Positions 54,187-63,579 of a DNA stretch of 64,000 nucleotides are shown here, piece after piece (position 1 is the stretch's first letter; each line of letters opens with the position of its first letter). Source of the stretch: Blastocystis hominis (lineage: Eukaryota > Sar > Bigyra > Opalinata > Blastocystidae); the NCBI RefSeq assembly GCF_000151665.1, contig NW_013171815.1, positions 1,625,153 through 1,689,152 on the forward strand, given 5' to 3'. The position numbers and the translations under genes were made by a program. Under the pieces are notes generated by a model that saw only the letters and a program-made list of their open reading frames with translations, did no database searches and had not been told where the DNA came from.

Positions 54187-54908
54187 ATGTCTTCGAATCG
54201 TTATGGAACTGAGATATATTTAAATGTAAAAATCCGGATAAAGTGTTTTCATAGGTTTATGACTTGCATGAATACAATGACTATTTTTATAGTAATATCT
54301 ATTTTTCTTGTGTAATATATAGATATTGGACTAGGCTTGTTTCATTCAGGAGTCGAAATTAATGGTTTCTATTATTTTTCCTTATTTTAAGTAGGTGTCG
54401 AATACAGCTTTGCTCAAGATGCTGGAATCGTTGAGGGTACACCAAAGCAAGTCATGGGAGCAAAGTTTCGAGAGAGCATCACCCTTGGAACCACCTATAT
54501 GAGTAGTGCTGATATCACTCGGACTATTGATGTCCTGCGTGCTAATTATCGTGGTGATACATACAATATGATAACAAAGTAAACGTTACGATAACTGAAC
54601 TGATTATTCTAGGAACTGTAACAATTTCTCAAATGATCTGTCAAAAGCTATTCTCGGTGTTCCTATCCCGTCGTACATAAACCGCAGTGCTTATATCGCT
54701 TCTTGGTTCTCCTGCTTCTTTCCGAGCCAACCTACAGAACCAACGCCAGTCCGTTTCTCTGGTCAGGGACATACAACAGCGAGCTCGAATTCTGAACCGA
54801 GGCCTAGTTCAAACACTGGAAATAGAACTGGATCTGCAACCATTCCATCAGAGGATCAACGTGAGTATCAAAGAAGAATGCGCTTAAAAGCCTTACAGCA
54901 TAGTAGTT
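54187..54908 (+). CDS. PPPDE/DeSI-type deSUMOylating-like peptidase
   Basis: Papain-like peptidase of the PPPDE (DeSI-2) family, whose members remove SUMO or ubiquitin. Introns 54226-54254, 54292-54322, 54365-54394 and 54579-54612 are removed. The catalytic His lies in GLGLFHSGVEI and the catalytic Cys in ITKNCNNFSNDL, formed across the fourth intron. Flanking blocks VYDLHEYNDYFY, RTIDVLRANYRGDTYN and PSYINRSAYIASW match DeSI-2. The C-terminus is a Ser/Thr/Pro-rich tail. The end is ambiguous: either a 38-nt intron at 54861-54898 yields an encoded TAG, or the frame runs to T54908 where polyadenylation ahead of a TGTTTCTT variant would make UAA. PRP38 converges on it. Confidence 0.9.
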
Positions 54909-54919
54909 TTCTTGTTTCT

Positions 54920-54927
54920 TACAAACA
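54920..54927 (-). terminator. Polyadenylation motif TGTTTGTA (minus), PRP38 gene
   Basis: One-base variant of the octamer. Four bases upstream is the T of the encoded TAA, so cleavage falls inside the stop codon and the tail regenerates it. Confidence 0.6.
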
Positions 54928-54929
54928 AT

Positions 54930-55658
54930 TTAATTGCTCACTTTCGACTTCTTTGCTTCCGAATCTTTGGGCTGTTCACTTTTACTTCGTTTTAACGCGT
55001 TTTCTTCGTTCTCTGTTTCTTTAATAATATCATTCAGCTCATCTTCCAAGATACTTACGCGCGGGGAAAGCTCTCCTCGCGCTTCTAGAACATGTCGCTT
55101 GTCCAAGTGAGGCAAGCTTATATCCAGAGCGATCTCATCCTCCAAAAGCATTTCCACAAACTCATCCATATGAATGATGCTCCATCCTGTAGGAGTGAGT
55201 AATCGTAACTTCCGATAATCATTATAGTAGGGCTCCAAGTGCTTGTAGATTTCCAAAGAGGTACCTACTAATCTTAAGTAAAAGAGGCCCACGGCTGTGA
55301 TATATCTATTTCGTTATTACATTGCTTTACAGGTACTTGTAATCATCGTTGTCAATAAAAGAATAGACTATTTCTTTGTCAGGTCCGATTTGAAGTAATT
55401 TTAGAACCAAGCAGATAAAAGGAGTGGGACGAAACACGCCACTGTATGCTCCTCCGATATGGTCCAGCTCTATCATACGATCGAGAATGGTCACGGCTGA
55501 AAGTCCAAAACAACGTTCTTTCCAATAGTCGCAGTCGTATATTTTCATTCGCGTAATTTTTTCAATCTTTCGGTCATCTCATCCAAAACACCTCCTACCA
55601 CATTTTGCGGATTCTGCCCACGAACTTTATCTGCCTCAGATGCAGTTCTGTTCGACAT
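54930..55658 (-). CDS. PRPF38A: Pre-mRNA-splicing factor PRP38
   Basis: Component of the spliceosomal B complex needed for activation. Introns 55567-55601 and 55306-55330 (25 nt) leave about 222 residues. The N-terminus MSNRTASEADKVRGQNPQNI matches the PRP38 start. Core blocks are CDYWKERCFGLSAVTI, GVFRPTPFICLVLKLLQIGP, VGLFYLRLVGTSLEIYKHLE, PYYNDYRKLRLL and HMDEFVEMLL, then LPHLDKRHVLE. The RS-rich tail of animal PRPF38A is replaced by a short Lys/Glu tail. The start codon is only 22 bp past the polyadenylation motif of the upstream gene. A second candidate intron size for the short exon junction at 55306-55330 does not change the core. Confidence 0.96.
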
Positions 55659-55679
55659 TCCCCACAGAATAATGAATAA

Positions 55680-55687
55680 AACAAACA
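55680..55687 (-). terminator. Polyadenylation motif TGTTTGTT (minus), tail-anchored protein gene
   Basis: Exact octamer 15 nt after the TAA and 22 nt before the PRP38 start codon. Confidence 0.8.
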
Positions 55688-55702
55688 ATGATTCAACCCT
55701 CT

Positions 55703-57117
55703 TTAATGACGCCACTTTCTCAGAAGCATCGCAGCCACAGCCCCCGCTCCAATCATCACAGTCCAGAAGATGGCATTGGAGACATCGCCGTCATCCTCCT
55801 CCTCTTCCTGGCTCTCGGCCCCCATTCCGGGAATTCCTCCCATTCCTCCCAGTCCTCCCAGTCCAGGCATTCCCATTCCCGCGCCAGAAGAAGGCTTCGG
55901 AGCAGCGCTAGCAGAAGGCTTCGGAGCCGCAGCCGCAGCCTCGGCCGCAGCCGCAGGCGTAGAGGCCATTCCCAGTCCCGCAGAGCCGGCTTTGCCCAGC
56001 TGCCCCATGCCTCCCAGAGAGGAAGAAGCGGTCGAAGCGGTCGAAGCGGTCGAAGCAGCCTGCGATTTGGTCGCCTCTACAGATGACTCAGCCACGCGGA
56101 AGGTACGGAGCTGCGTGTCCAGCACGTTCTGGAGCAGACCGTGAAGCAGCTCGCTCTCCGGATTGCTCGCCAAACCCGACTGAATGACCTGCGCGGCACT
56201 GCTCAGCTGCTGCTGCTGGATTAGCTGCTGAGCCAAGCAGAAGATGGTCATCTCGTGACTACTTTATAGAGCAGGATTCGATTATACGTTGGATGCAACT
56301 CGTACATAAACTGGGCGATTTGGGAGCAAGTCTTCTCGTCCTAGAATCACATCGAATCCGAGACAAGAGTACCTTTAACATCACAGAAGAGAGGTACATG
56401 TAAAAGTACGAAGATACAATCATTTCGGAGATCTATGCACGTTAGACTCTTCACAAACAACTACGATTTCCTCGTAGCCCTCCGTCTTACCGTCCAAAGC
56501 AAACTTGATAGCCTGGTTGAAAACAGCCATTGCCTGGCTTTGATGATGCTGAGCAAAGAGCTCTTGACCCAACTAGTCATTAAAGGGAAGAAGAAGAGAA
56601 GCATTACACTATTACACCAAATACACTTCAAAAGAGCAGCAACGCTAGAAGTTTCATCCACTTCAGCCTTCTCGAGAGAATCAATACTAAAGTTGCCATT
56701 AACCATCATGCTCTTCTTCGTTTCACTTCCCCTTCAGGTGAAAAATTAAAATATGCTATTATACTCCGTCAGCATGATAACCATTACGCTATTATCATCA
56801 ACAGGCGAAGTAATGAGTCCAAGACCACAGGGAGTCATTACAAACTTCCCCACATCATACCATTTCTCCTTAGATTCCTCCGAAGCTTCTTCCTTTCCAG
56901 ACTCCGCAGTGTTACTCGTTTCTGGCTCAGAAGTGTTCGTCGGAGCAGGAGCAGCCACTTCAATTGGCTCAGAAGTGTTCGTCTGCGCAGGAACAGCCAC
57001 TTCAGGAGCTAATCCTAAGGAAAGTACACGAATCCTACCATTCACTTCCTCCTGGCTTACAACAGTCACCTGCGGGCTTTCGGTTTGGGGAGCACTCGTT
57101 GCTTCGGTATTTTCCAT
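55703..57117 (-). CDS. Tail-anchored TPR-like protein
   Basis: Several short frames join into one protein of about 417 residues when introns of 26-35 nt are removed (for example near 56713-56745, 56592-56626, 56425-56450, 56343-56374 and 56231-56265). The N-terminal 95 residues are disordered with a repeated VAVPAQTNTSEP-type unit. A short beta-rich block follows (KWYDVGKFVMTPCGLGLITS). Helical repeats resembling TPRs come next (ELFAQHHQSQAMAVFNQAI; QQLSSAAQVIQSGLASNPES), then an Ala/Gly/Met-rich linker. One C-terminal membrane span (AIFWTVMIGAGAVAAMLL) is followed by RKWRH. This is the plan of a tail-anchored protein facing the cytosol on an organelle. I cannot name the family. Confidence 0.72.
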
Positions 57118-57145
57118 ACTGTGAGTAAATATTTGAGGGAATGAG

Positions 57146-57153
57146 AACAAACA
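57146..57153 (-). terminator. Polyadenylation motif TGTTTGTT (minus), gene 57166-58060
   Basis: Exact octamer 12 nt after TAG and 28 nt before the start codon of the next gene on the same strand. Confidence 0.8.
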
Positions 57154-57165
57154 GAGTTATCAGAA

Positions 57166-58060
57166 CTATAGCGACGCTACCTTTCTCACTCGCTGCAGGA
57201 GGGAGCCATACTGAGGGTGACTACGTATTTTTTCCACAATCACCTCCAATTCCTTGTCATCAATTGCGCCCAAATCATAGGAAAGCTTTCCCTCTGACGC
57301 AGTATCTCCCAAATCAGAGATATTTTCTGGAACCATCGGAAGCTGAGCGTTGGGAGCTGGAAAAACGGAGGGAAGCGTGGTGCCATTCGGCAAAGTGACT
57401 CGAAACTGAAAGAGCCTTAGAATCGACACGCAGTCTAACGCCTCGGCAGCAGTATGGAAGGTCACAACGAATAAAGTGCGATCCTAATGCGAAATGAACA
57501 CCGAAACGAACCTTTTCATTGAAAAATCCTAGTTTTTTCTGAGAGATACCCAGCTCGATATGCCACGCTAGGCGGTTATTATCTACGGTCTATCTATCCT
57601 ATTTCTTAATGTACAATCGATCCACCTCTACAAAATGAGTTGTCAACAATGATTCTACGTAGCTCCTAGTAACCTTTTTGTTGTCTGTTTCGCAAAAATA
57701 GATATAGATATCTTTCGTGTCCGTATAGACAGAAAACTGCAACTCCATACGAAGCGTCTCGCATCTTCCGTCCTGGCTTCTACGCGTATAGACAACAGGC
57801 CAACTATATCCAGTGTTCATTTGAGTCAAGAGTTTGACAAGTCGACGAAGTCAGGAATAAGCACAGGAGAGAGGGTCCCATAAAAGAGAAGCAACCATTT
57901 TCCCCAAACTTCACATTGCCTCCTCTTTTTCGTCAATTTGGCGGTCTTTTCAGCATAATCTTGAATGAGGAAGAATAAAAGCACATATTCGTTAAAGGCC
58001 ACTGGGTGGTGGTGAAATTGTGGAATTAATATGAAATAAAATACAGAACCTGCGAATATC
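57166..58060 (-). CDS. Unrecognised multi-exon protein
   Basis: Four minus-strand exons join through introns of 28-36 nt (about 57797-57831, 57586-57621 and 57485-57512). The product runs through FNEYVLLFFLIQDYAEKTAK, RRQCEVWGKWLLLFYGTL, ETLRMELQFSVYTDTKDIYI and LAWHIELGISQKKLGFFNEK to ELEVIVEKIRSHPQYGSLLQ. It reads like a folded alpha/beta protein with no membrane span or signal peptide. I do not recognise it. The 5' end is open: no ATG joins the first frame cleanly, so a short upstream exon is missing from this model. It may share a divergent promoter with the CENP-B-like gene at 58159. Confidence 0.6.
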
Positions 58061-58158
58061 AAGGGGTTCAAATCGAATTGTGAAAATAATTTACCTATTT
58101 TCTGTCTTTCGGGTCCAAATCTCTTTAATTAACTCCTATTTGGAATTTGAATTGCAAA

Positions 58159-60920
58159 ATGGAGCCTTCGATCCAAGATGTTCAAAGTAAGATGTTTTTG
58201 AAAGTCTTCTCTTGCATTTGGACGTGTTGTTAACCTTCTCCTTAGTTGCTCAAATTACCCACGGAGAAGATACAGACCGATTAACGAATGATCCGTCCAT
58301 TGAGGAAAACAAAGGACAGGGTATTGATCCGGAAGGAGCTGATTCTCGGATGCTGCAACAGTCTTTAACCAACCAGACTTACGGAAATACTCTTACGATG
58401 CCCGTCGTCATTCCTATGCAAGGAAATGACAATCCCAGTAATATCATCACCACACAGTTGCCAGGAATCGTCTCTTCAACAGTTCACAATCCCTATTATT
58501 CGAATCGGATGATCGGAACATATAGTTTTAGTGGAAACAACGCAATGGCGTTTTCCAGTGATCTGTCTAGTGGAACGGGTGCGATTTCACTAGCTCCAGT
58601 TAATCCCGTTCAATCGATAGGCCAGGTCCGTGTGTTGGGAGAACCCTCATTTGTAGGGTCCGTCGTTGCCGATCTCTGCATACACTGGAGCTGATATTCG
58701 TATTCAGGGAATCGATCAAGATAATGTGCGTTCGCTAGCAGTGCTTCACCCCTAGTCTCGCCTTCTCTCTTCCTTCTATATCGGTTCCTACTACCTAAAA
58801 CCTTCTGAAGATAGTTCTCTTGCAAACACTCTTTACTCCTTTGAAAGAAACAACTATCAGTACTCTTGCTAGACGCGTCCTGTAATATTCAGAGTCGCAC
58901 AATCCGATATTCTTAAGCTCCTTGGCGAGATTTTCAGCGACGCGGAGCGTTCCTCGGTCGCCAAAGACGAGTCCATTCTCCTCCAAACCCTCCAATTCTT
59001 TCTCCAGCAGCACCAAGATCTTCCCATTCACAACGTGATCTGCAGCGAGCCCTCCGAAGTCTCGCGCGGACTCATCGACTACCCCAACCTCCGCGCCATG
59101 TTCAACCACGTTCTCACCCAGCAGAACGACGAGTCCGCCGTCGTCTCCGACCGCAAGGAGCGCAAGAAGCAGCCGCTTCCCACGGAGATGCCCTGGTCGA
59201 ACTCGTCGCCGCTCTACTCGGACGCTCCGTTCACTCCGATGATCGTGCAGTCGCGAAGCCACAAGCCCGGGAAGCCGACGGTGCTGACGGCCGACGAGGA
59301 GCGAATCCTCGCGAACTTCATCATCCAGTTGGAGAAGAAGCAGATGCGAATTCCGCGCGAGGACGTGGGGAAGCTGGTGATGGGGATCCTGCGAACCACG
59401 AATCGCTCCAATCCGTTCAAGGAAGACGGTCCGCACCGGCACTGGTTCAACGGGTTCTTCCGACGCAACCCGGACATCCAGAACGCGCGGAAGATGGCGA
59501 GCCCGGTCTCGCGCGAGCAGCTCAAAGAGGGGCAGATCAACCAGTTTCTGGAAGAGATCAAGCGGCTGAGCTCGAACGATCTGATCCCCTACGCGGCGAA
59601 TAACCTCCAATGCGCCACGCTGGACGACACGGGCTACCACTTCAATCTGAACCAGGACGTGGCGATGGGCTCCGTCCCGCCCTCCTCCACTCCCTCCTTC
59701 ATGAATAGTTCGGTGCAGGTCGGGAAGACCGCCATCCCCTCCACGCCCGTCATGCTGGATCTCCCCAAAGAAGAAAAGACGCGCCAGCGAAGCTGGACGT
59801 CCGAGCAGCTCGCCTGGGCCATCGAGGAAGTCAACTCGCGGCGGCAGACCGTCAAGGACGTGTCGAACAAGACCGGCATTCCGGTCGCCACGATCCGAAA
59901 CCACTGTCGAAACCCGACGATGGGCGCGCGTCGTGGCCCGCCGACGGTGCTGAAGCCGATCGAAGAGCTCGCGCTGGAGCGGTTTTTGCTCAAGCTGGAC
60001 GACTGCGGGTACAAAGCGAACAAAGAGCAGCTCGGCAAGCTGGTGATGGCGCTGGTGACGAGCGACAAGCGGAACCATCCCTTCAAAGAGGACGGGCCGC
60101 ATCGCCACTGGTTCGACGTAGCTTTCCTTCGCTCTTTCCCATCTAGGGCTACTACCGTCGTCACAAAGCGCTGCAAGCTCGGAAGAAGTCCAGCAACTCG
60201 TCGCTCTGCCGCATCGAGGCGCCGCCCGAGCTCATGCAGCGTTTCTTCGAGGAGCTGGACGAGCTGAAGATCCAACAAGGCGAGGCCGTGGAGCCGCGCG
60301 CGAAGAAGATGAAGCTGCAGCAGCCGATCGACATGATCGAGATCTCGGGCGCGGCGCCGATGGCGATTCCGGAGATGGGCGGCGCGATGGAGACGTCGGG
60401 AATGGGCCACAGCGGCGAGCTGATGGGGGGAATCGCCGGGGCCGCGATCCCCACGGTGGAGTACGACGACGCCCCGCTGACCAAAAAGGGCGGGCGGCCG
60501 AAGCTGCCGCTGTTCTCGGTGCGGCCCAACCGGCAGAAGAGCCGGACGAGCGAGGTGATGGCGTACATCCGGAAGTTTGCGGTGAAGAACCAGGAGAACG
60601 TGGACGAAATTTTGTGGTCGCTGCTGATGCTGCGCGTGCAGGGAAGCAACAACCAGGTGATCGCGCAGGAGCTCAAACGGCTCTATGGAGAGTGGCTCAA
60701 GTTCATCTCGCCCGATTCGGAGACACTGAACCCTCCGATGGGGCCTCTGCCCGGCGTGTCGGTGATCCCAGCGGCGCCGGGAGCGCAGCAGATGGAGCTG
60801 GATGTGTCGCAGATGCCGCAGCAGACGATTCACACGGCGGAGGACTATCATATGCAAGGTTTGCAGCTGACAGACAATGGGCTGATCGAAAATGAAAACG
60901 AAATTGTAACGCATGTTTAG
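58159..60920 (+). CDS. Regulator with two CENP-B/pogo-like helix-turn-helix domains
   Basis: From ATG 58159 several introns (the last at 60118-60146) leave about 840 residues. The first 200 are Ser/Asn/Gln-rich. Two related modules follow: copy one with RILANFIIQLEKKQMRIPRE, DVGKLVMGIL and NPFKEDGPHRHWFNGFFRRN; copy two with LALERFLLKLDDCGYKANKE, QLGKLVMALV and HPFKEDGPHRHWFDGYYRRH. The pattern resembles the CENP-B/Tc5-type DNA-binding domain of pogo-like transposases. A psq-like HTH sits between them (LAWAIEEVNSRRQTVKDVSN ... PVATIRNH). No transposase catalytic domain is visible, so this looks like a domesticated DNA-binding protein. The C-terminus has an acidic, Met/Gln-rich tail. Exons between 58640 and 58960 are uncertain. 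TAG is at 60918-60920. Confidence 0.75.
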
Positions 60921-60925
60921 TGGAG

Positions 60926-60933
60926 TGTTTGTT
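60926..60933 (+). terminator. Polyadenylation motif TGTTTGTT, CENP-B-like gene
   Basis: First octamer 5 nt after TAG; many more copies follow in the (TTTG)n array. Confidence 0.8.
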
Positions 60934-61020
60934 TGTTTAATTGTTTGTTTGTTTGTTTGTTTAATTGTTTGTTTAATTGTTTGTTTGTTTGTTTGTTTGT
61001 TTGTTTGTTTGTTTGTTTGT
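60926..61020 (+). repeat. (TTTG)n microsatellite built from the polyadenylation motif
   Basis: About 95 bp of TTTG units with three TTTAAT interruptions fills the space between two convergent genes. Every pair of units contains TGTTTGTT on the plus strand. Confidence 0.95.
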
Positions 61021-61022
61021 GA

Positions 61023-61030
61023 GACAAACA
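61023..61030 (-). terminator. Polyadenylation motif TGTTTGTC (minus), CULT gene
   Basis: One-base variant of the octamer. Four bases upstream lies T (complement 61035), a first codon position in the open frame. An exact TGTTTGTT also lies further upstream at complement 61215-61222. Confidence 0.5.
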
Positions 61031-61034
61031 GGAC

Positions 61035-62219
61035 AATCCGAAAAAAGAGGACTCAAGCGATCGATTTCGCTCAGTGCGCGGTCCAGCTCCTCGTCGTCCA
61101 GCACGATCTCGTCGTCGAGCAATCCCAAGAACGATCCCTCCGGGCCTATTCCTGCTACCTTCACGCAGAATCCTACGGCCTTGCGGAATGGCCAAGCTGC
61201 CCACACAGAACTGAAACAAACAAAACGGACGGTCCGTCGAGCACCAGAAGCTCCGATACTTCAGATTCTACATCGCACGCCCTCCAATCGCACGACATCC
61301 ACCACCGACGGACAGTACTGAAAGCGAACCTCCGTCGTCCCGGGCCCCTCCGTTAAATTCACTTCCAGAAGCGAGTACTGCGCAGACAAATATCTAACTC
61401 AGAACTGGCGGGAAATGGCACTTGGAGAAGTCGATGTGGGTCGTTTCGTTGCCTCGAGAGAGGTAGAACGAATAGAAAGGCGCGGGAGGCGAGACGGAAT
61501 AGTCGTAGCCGAAGAGCGAAGTCGAATTGTCGCTAAACACAGAAAGGAGGGAAATGTCGAAAGCCAAATCGGAAATCATTGTTTGGTTTGTGATCTAGGA
61601 GAAAGCGGAGGGCGAGGAGTACGGTGAGGTCGGAAGTGATGGTGATAATGCTCGGACCGTTTTGGAAGGTGGTTACTCCCATCTCGTTCAATGACTCGAT
61701 AATCTGGGCGTGAACGTCCCAGCACTTTGTATAGGGACAGAAATCCAGGAGTGAGAGCGAGCTGGAGTCTTTGGGCGCTTCTGGAGTGAATCGAACGAGA
61801 AGAACTCACGAGGAACCGCTTTCGACGGAGAGAAAAGGTAACCCACGATCTTCTTGCAGCGACGACACATGACGGGCTGAAACGCATAGTCTGCGAAGTG
61901 ACTCGAAGATAATTTCGTCGGTAGAAAAACCACGTTTGTTTCGTTGATATCTTTTACATAAATCAACTTACTACGCTCCTGCTCTTTCTACGGTAACACA
62001 GAAATCAAAAACCCGCACCACTTCAGGAAATGTATCATAGTAGAGATCGATTCCCTGTGGAACCGTTTTATAAAAGACTCTTCCTTCCGAATCATCCGCC
62101 TCTTCATCGATATAATCCTTCAAATGGGACAGGAGCGACCCACAACTTCTGCACCGAAAATCATAACTACACGCCGCCACTCTCCCGACCAGCAAGAGAA
62201 GAAGCCACACTACCAACAT
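61035..62219 (-). CDS. Secreted CULT-domain (cereblon thalidomide-binding fold) protein
   Basis: From ATG 62217-62219 a signal peptide (MLVVWLLLLLVGRVAACS) precedes a CULT-like domain at about residues 20-125. It has the zinc knuckle CRSC, a second knuckle CRRC in PVMCRRCKKIVGYLF, and the segment SSSHFADYAFQP that corresponds to the cereblon cage region (HSWFPGYAW ... IGW). The three cage tryptophans are Phe, Phe and Tyr here. Introns include one of 25 nt before LIYVKDINETN, one with GTGAGT near 61783-61811, and others. The C-terminal 200 residues (for example PSIITITSDLTITNQTMISD) contain several Asn-X-Ser/Thr sites, fitting a secreted protein. The end is uncertain: the open frame reaches a polyadenylation-made stop at 61035, or it ends at an encoded TGA near 61263. 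Confidence 0.68.
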
Positions 62220-62233
62220 GGAAGTGTTTGTCT

Positions 62234-62241
62234 AACAAACA
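62234..62241 (-). terminator. Polyadenylation motif TGTTTGTT (minus), RCHY1 gene
   Basis: Exact octamer lying in the open frame. Four bases upstream is T (complement 62246), first base of the codon after VIKE, so the tail makes UAA. The next gene starts 15 nt downstream. Confidence 0.85.
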
Positions 62242-62245
62242 ACGC

Positions 62246-63521
62246 ACTCTTTGATCACTTTTGTGTTATAAGATTTACAAAAAGGACACTACTCTCAAAT
62301 CCTCAACATGCACCTTACTTTGTGGTAGAAGAAATTAAATGGCACGGTACTTCGCTTCTCACAGTCGTTGCAGAAAATCGATCGCTTCCACTCATTGTAA
62401 GGAGCTGGCATCGGATTATCCTTCACCCACTTATCCATTCGCATAAATAGCTCCCCTGCGTCGGCGATCGTCTTCTGACACAACGGACAAATGTAATTCG
62501 TCTACGATGAATCATCATCCCATCCCCCACCTTAAGGTACTCCTTTAAGCAGGATTCGTGGATTCCGTGCCCGCAGACAAGGAACATGGACGTCTTCCGC
62601 GAGGTTTGGAGCCATTCTCCGCAGATGGGGCAGTTGCAGAAGAGTTTGTTTTCGCTGCAGACATGGTTGTTTTTCCCTTCGATCCCCAGGCAAACGTTGC
62701 ACGTCGGGCAGTGGTAGGAGTCGATGTTGAGGCCGCGACCGTGTCTGCACAGTTTGCAGTAGGGACAATGGTGGAATGAAGGAGCCGCATTACGACATGC
62801 AGGATATGAATTGGTTGAACGTCATGTCGTTGCACCAGAAATGGCAGATGTTGCAGTAGTATTTACCCAAAACCTCCCCGCAGAACTTACACGTCTGGGC
62901 GGCTTTCTGGATGGCAGGCATTCGTGATGACTACTTGGATGCGAAGACAATACATACACGCCATGTATTCGACTGCATAACGGTCCATCTCGTGCTCACA
63001 GCTCGCGTTATGACAAAAACGACAGGTGAAGAATCGATGACAATCAGGGCAAAGCATTTTTGCACCTCGAAGATAGTGCTCGCAGCCAAGATCCCCATTT
63101 TCTTTGTCCTACACTTCAGATACACTTAACAGAGAAACATGCCAAGTAATATCGGATTCGCTTATTGATCCATTTTCAAGCTCTTCCTCTGTTAGATATT
63201 GCTTTCCTGTAACTTCCAAGACCGTCTCAGTTGAAGACAGGTACTCGAAACTGAGAATTTTCTACACGTTTATCCACTGCTGCTGCACCGCTACTTGAAT
63301 CATTTGGTTCTTCTTCGTATCAGAGCTATCCATATGGATGCAATTTCGGATATACTTTTGTTTCAAACACTAGTACATTCATTTGTCTCTAAAGCGCACT
63401 ACCTGTATCTCCTTCGTCTCTTCGTCCTTTGGAAGCTTCTTCGTTCGGAGTTCGGTCAATTCCTTCACAAAGTCCTAGCTTATCACATGTACCATTTCGC
63501 TACATTAAATAACGTTTCCAT
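62246..63521 (-). CDS. RCHY1: RING finger and CHY zinc finger protein RCHY1/PIRH2; no encoded stop before the poly(A) site
   Basis: Ubiquitin E3 ligase of the PIRH2 family. Minus-strand exons joined by introns of 28-33 nt begin at ATG 63519-63521 with about 75 helical residues not seen in the animal protein. Then come the CHY finger (LGCEHYLRGAKMLCPDCHRF, TCRFCHN), the CTCHY part (TCKFCGEVLGKYYCNICHFW, HHCPYCKLCRHGRG, YHCPTCNVCLG), the RING (CPICGEWLQTSRKTSMFLVC, GHGIHESCLKEYL, YICPLCQ) and the C-terminal zinc ribbon (NPMPAPYNEW, IFCNDCEKRSTVPF, KCPFCKSYNT). After KVIKE the genome has T, 4 nt, then TGTTTGTT; the encoded frame would add only CVVC. A frame change at 62790-62835 inside the CTCHY part lacks a GT-AG intron. 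Confidence 0.93.
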
Positions 63522-63579
63522 ACGACTTTATTCCACTTGCGTATCGAACAAAAAACAAAATCTATTTTCTTCTTTTTCT

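Noticed and set aside
54860-54920. Polyadenylation-made stop in the DeSI gene
   Set aside because: The spacing and phase before TGTTTCTT fit, but a strong GTGAGT 5' splice site allows a 38-nt intron that yields an encoded TAG. Kept as an alternative only.
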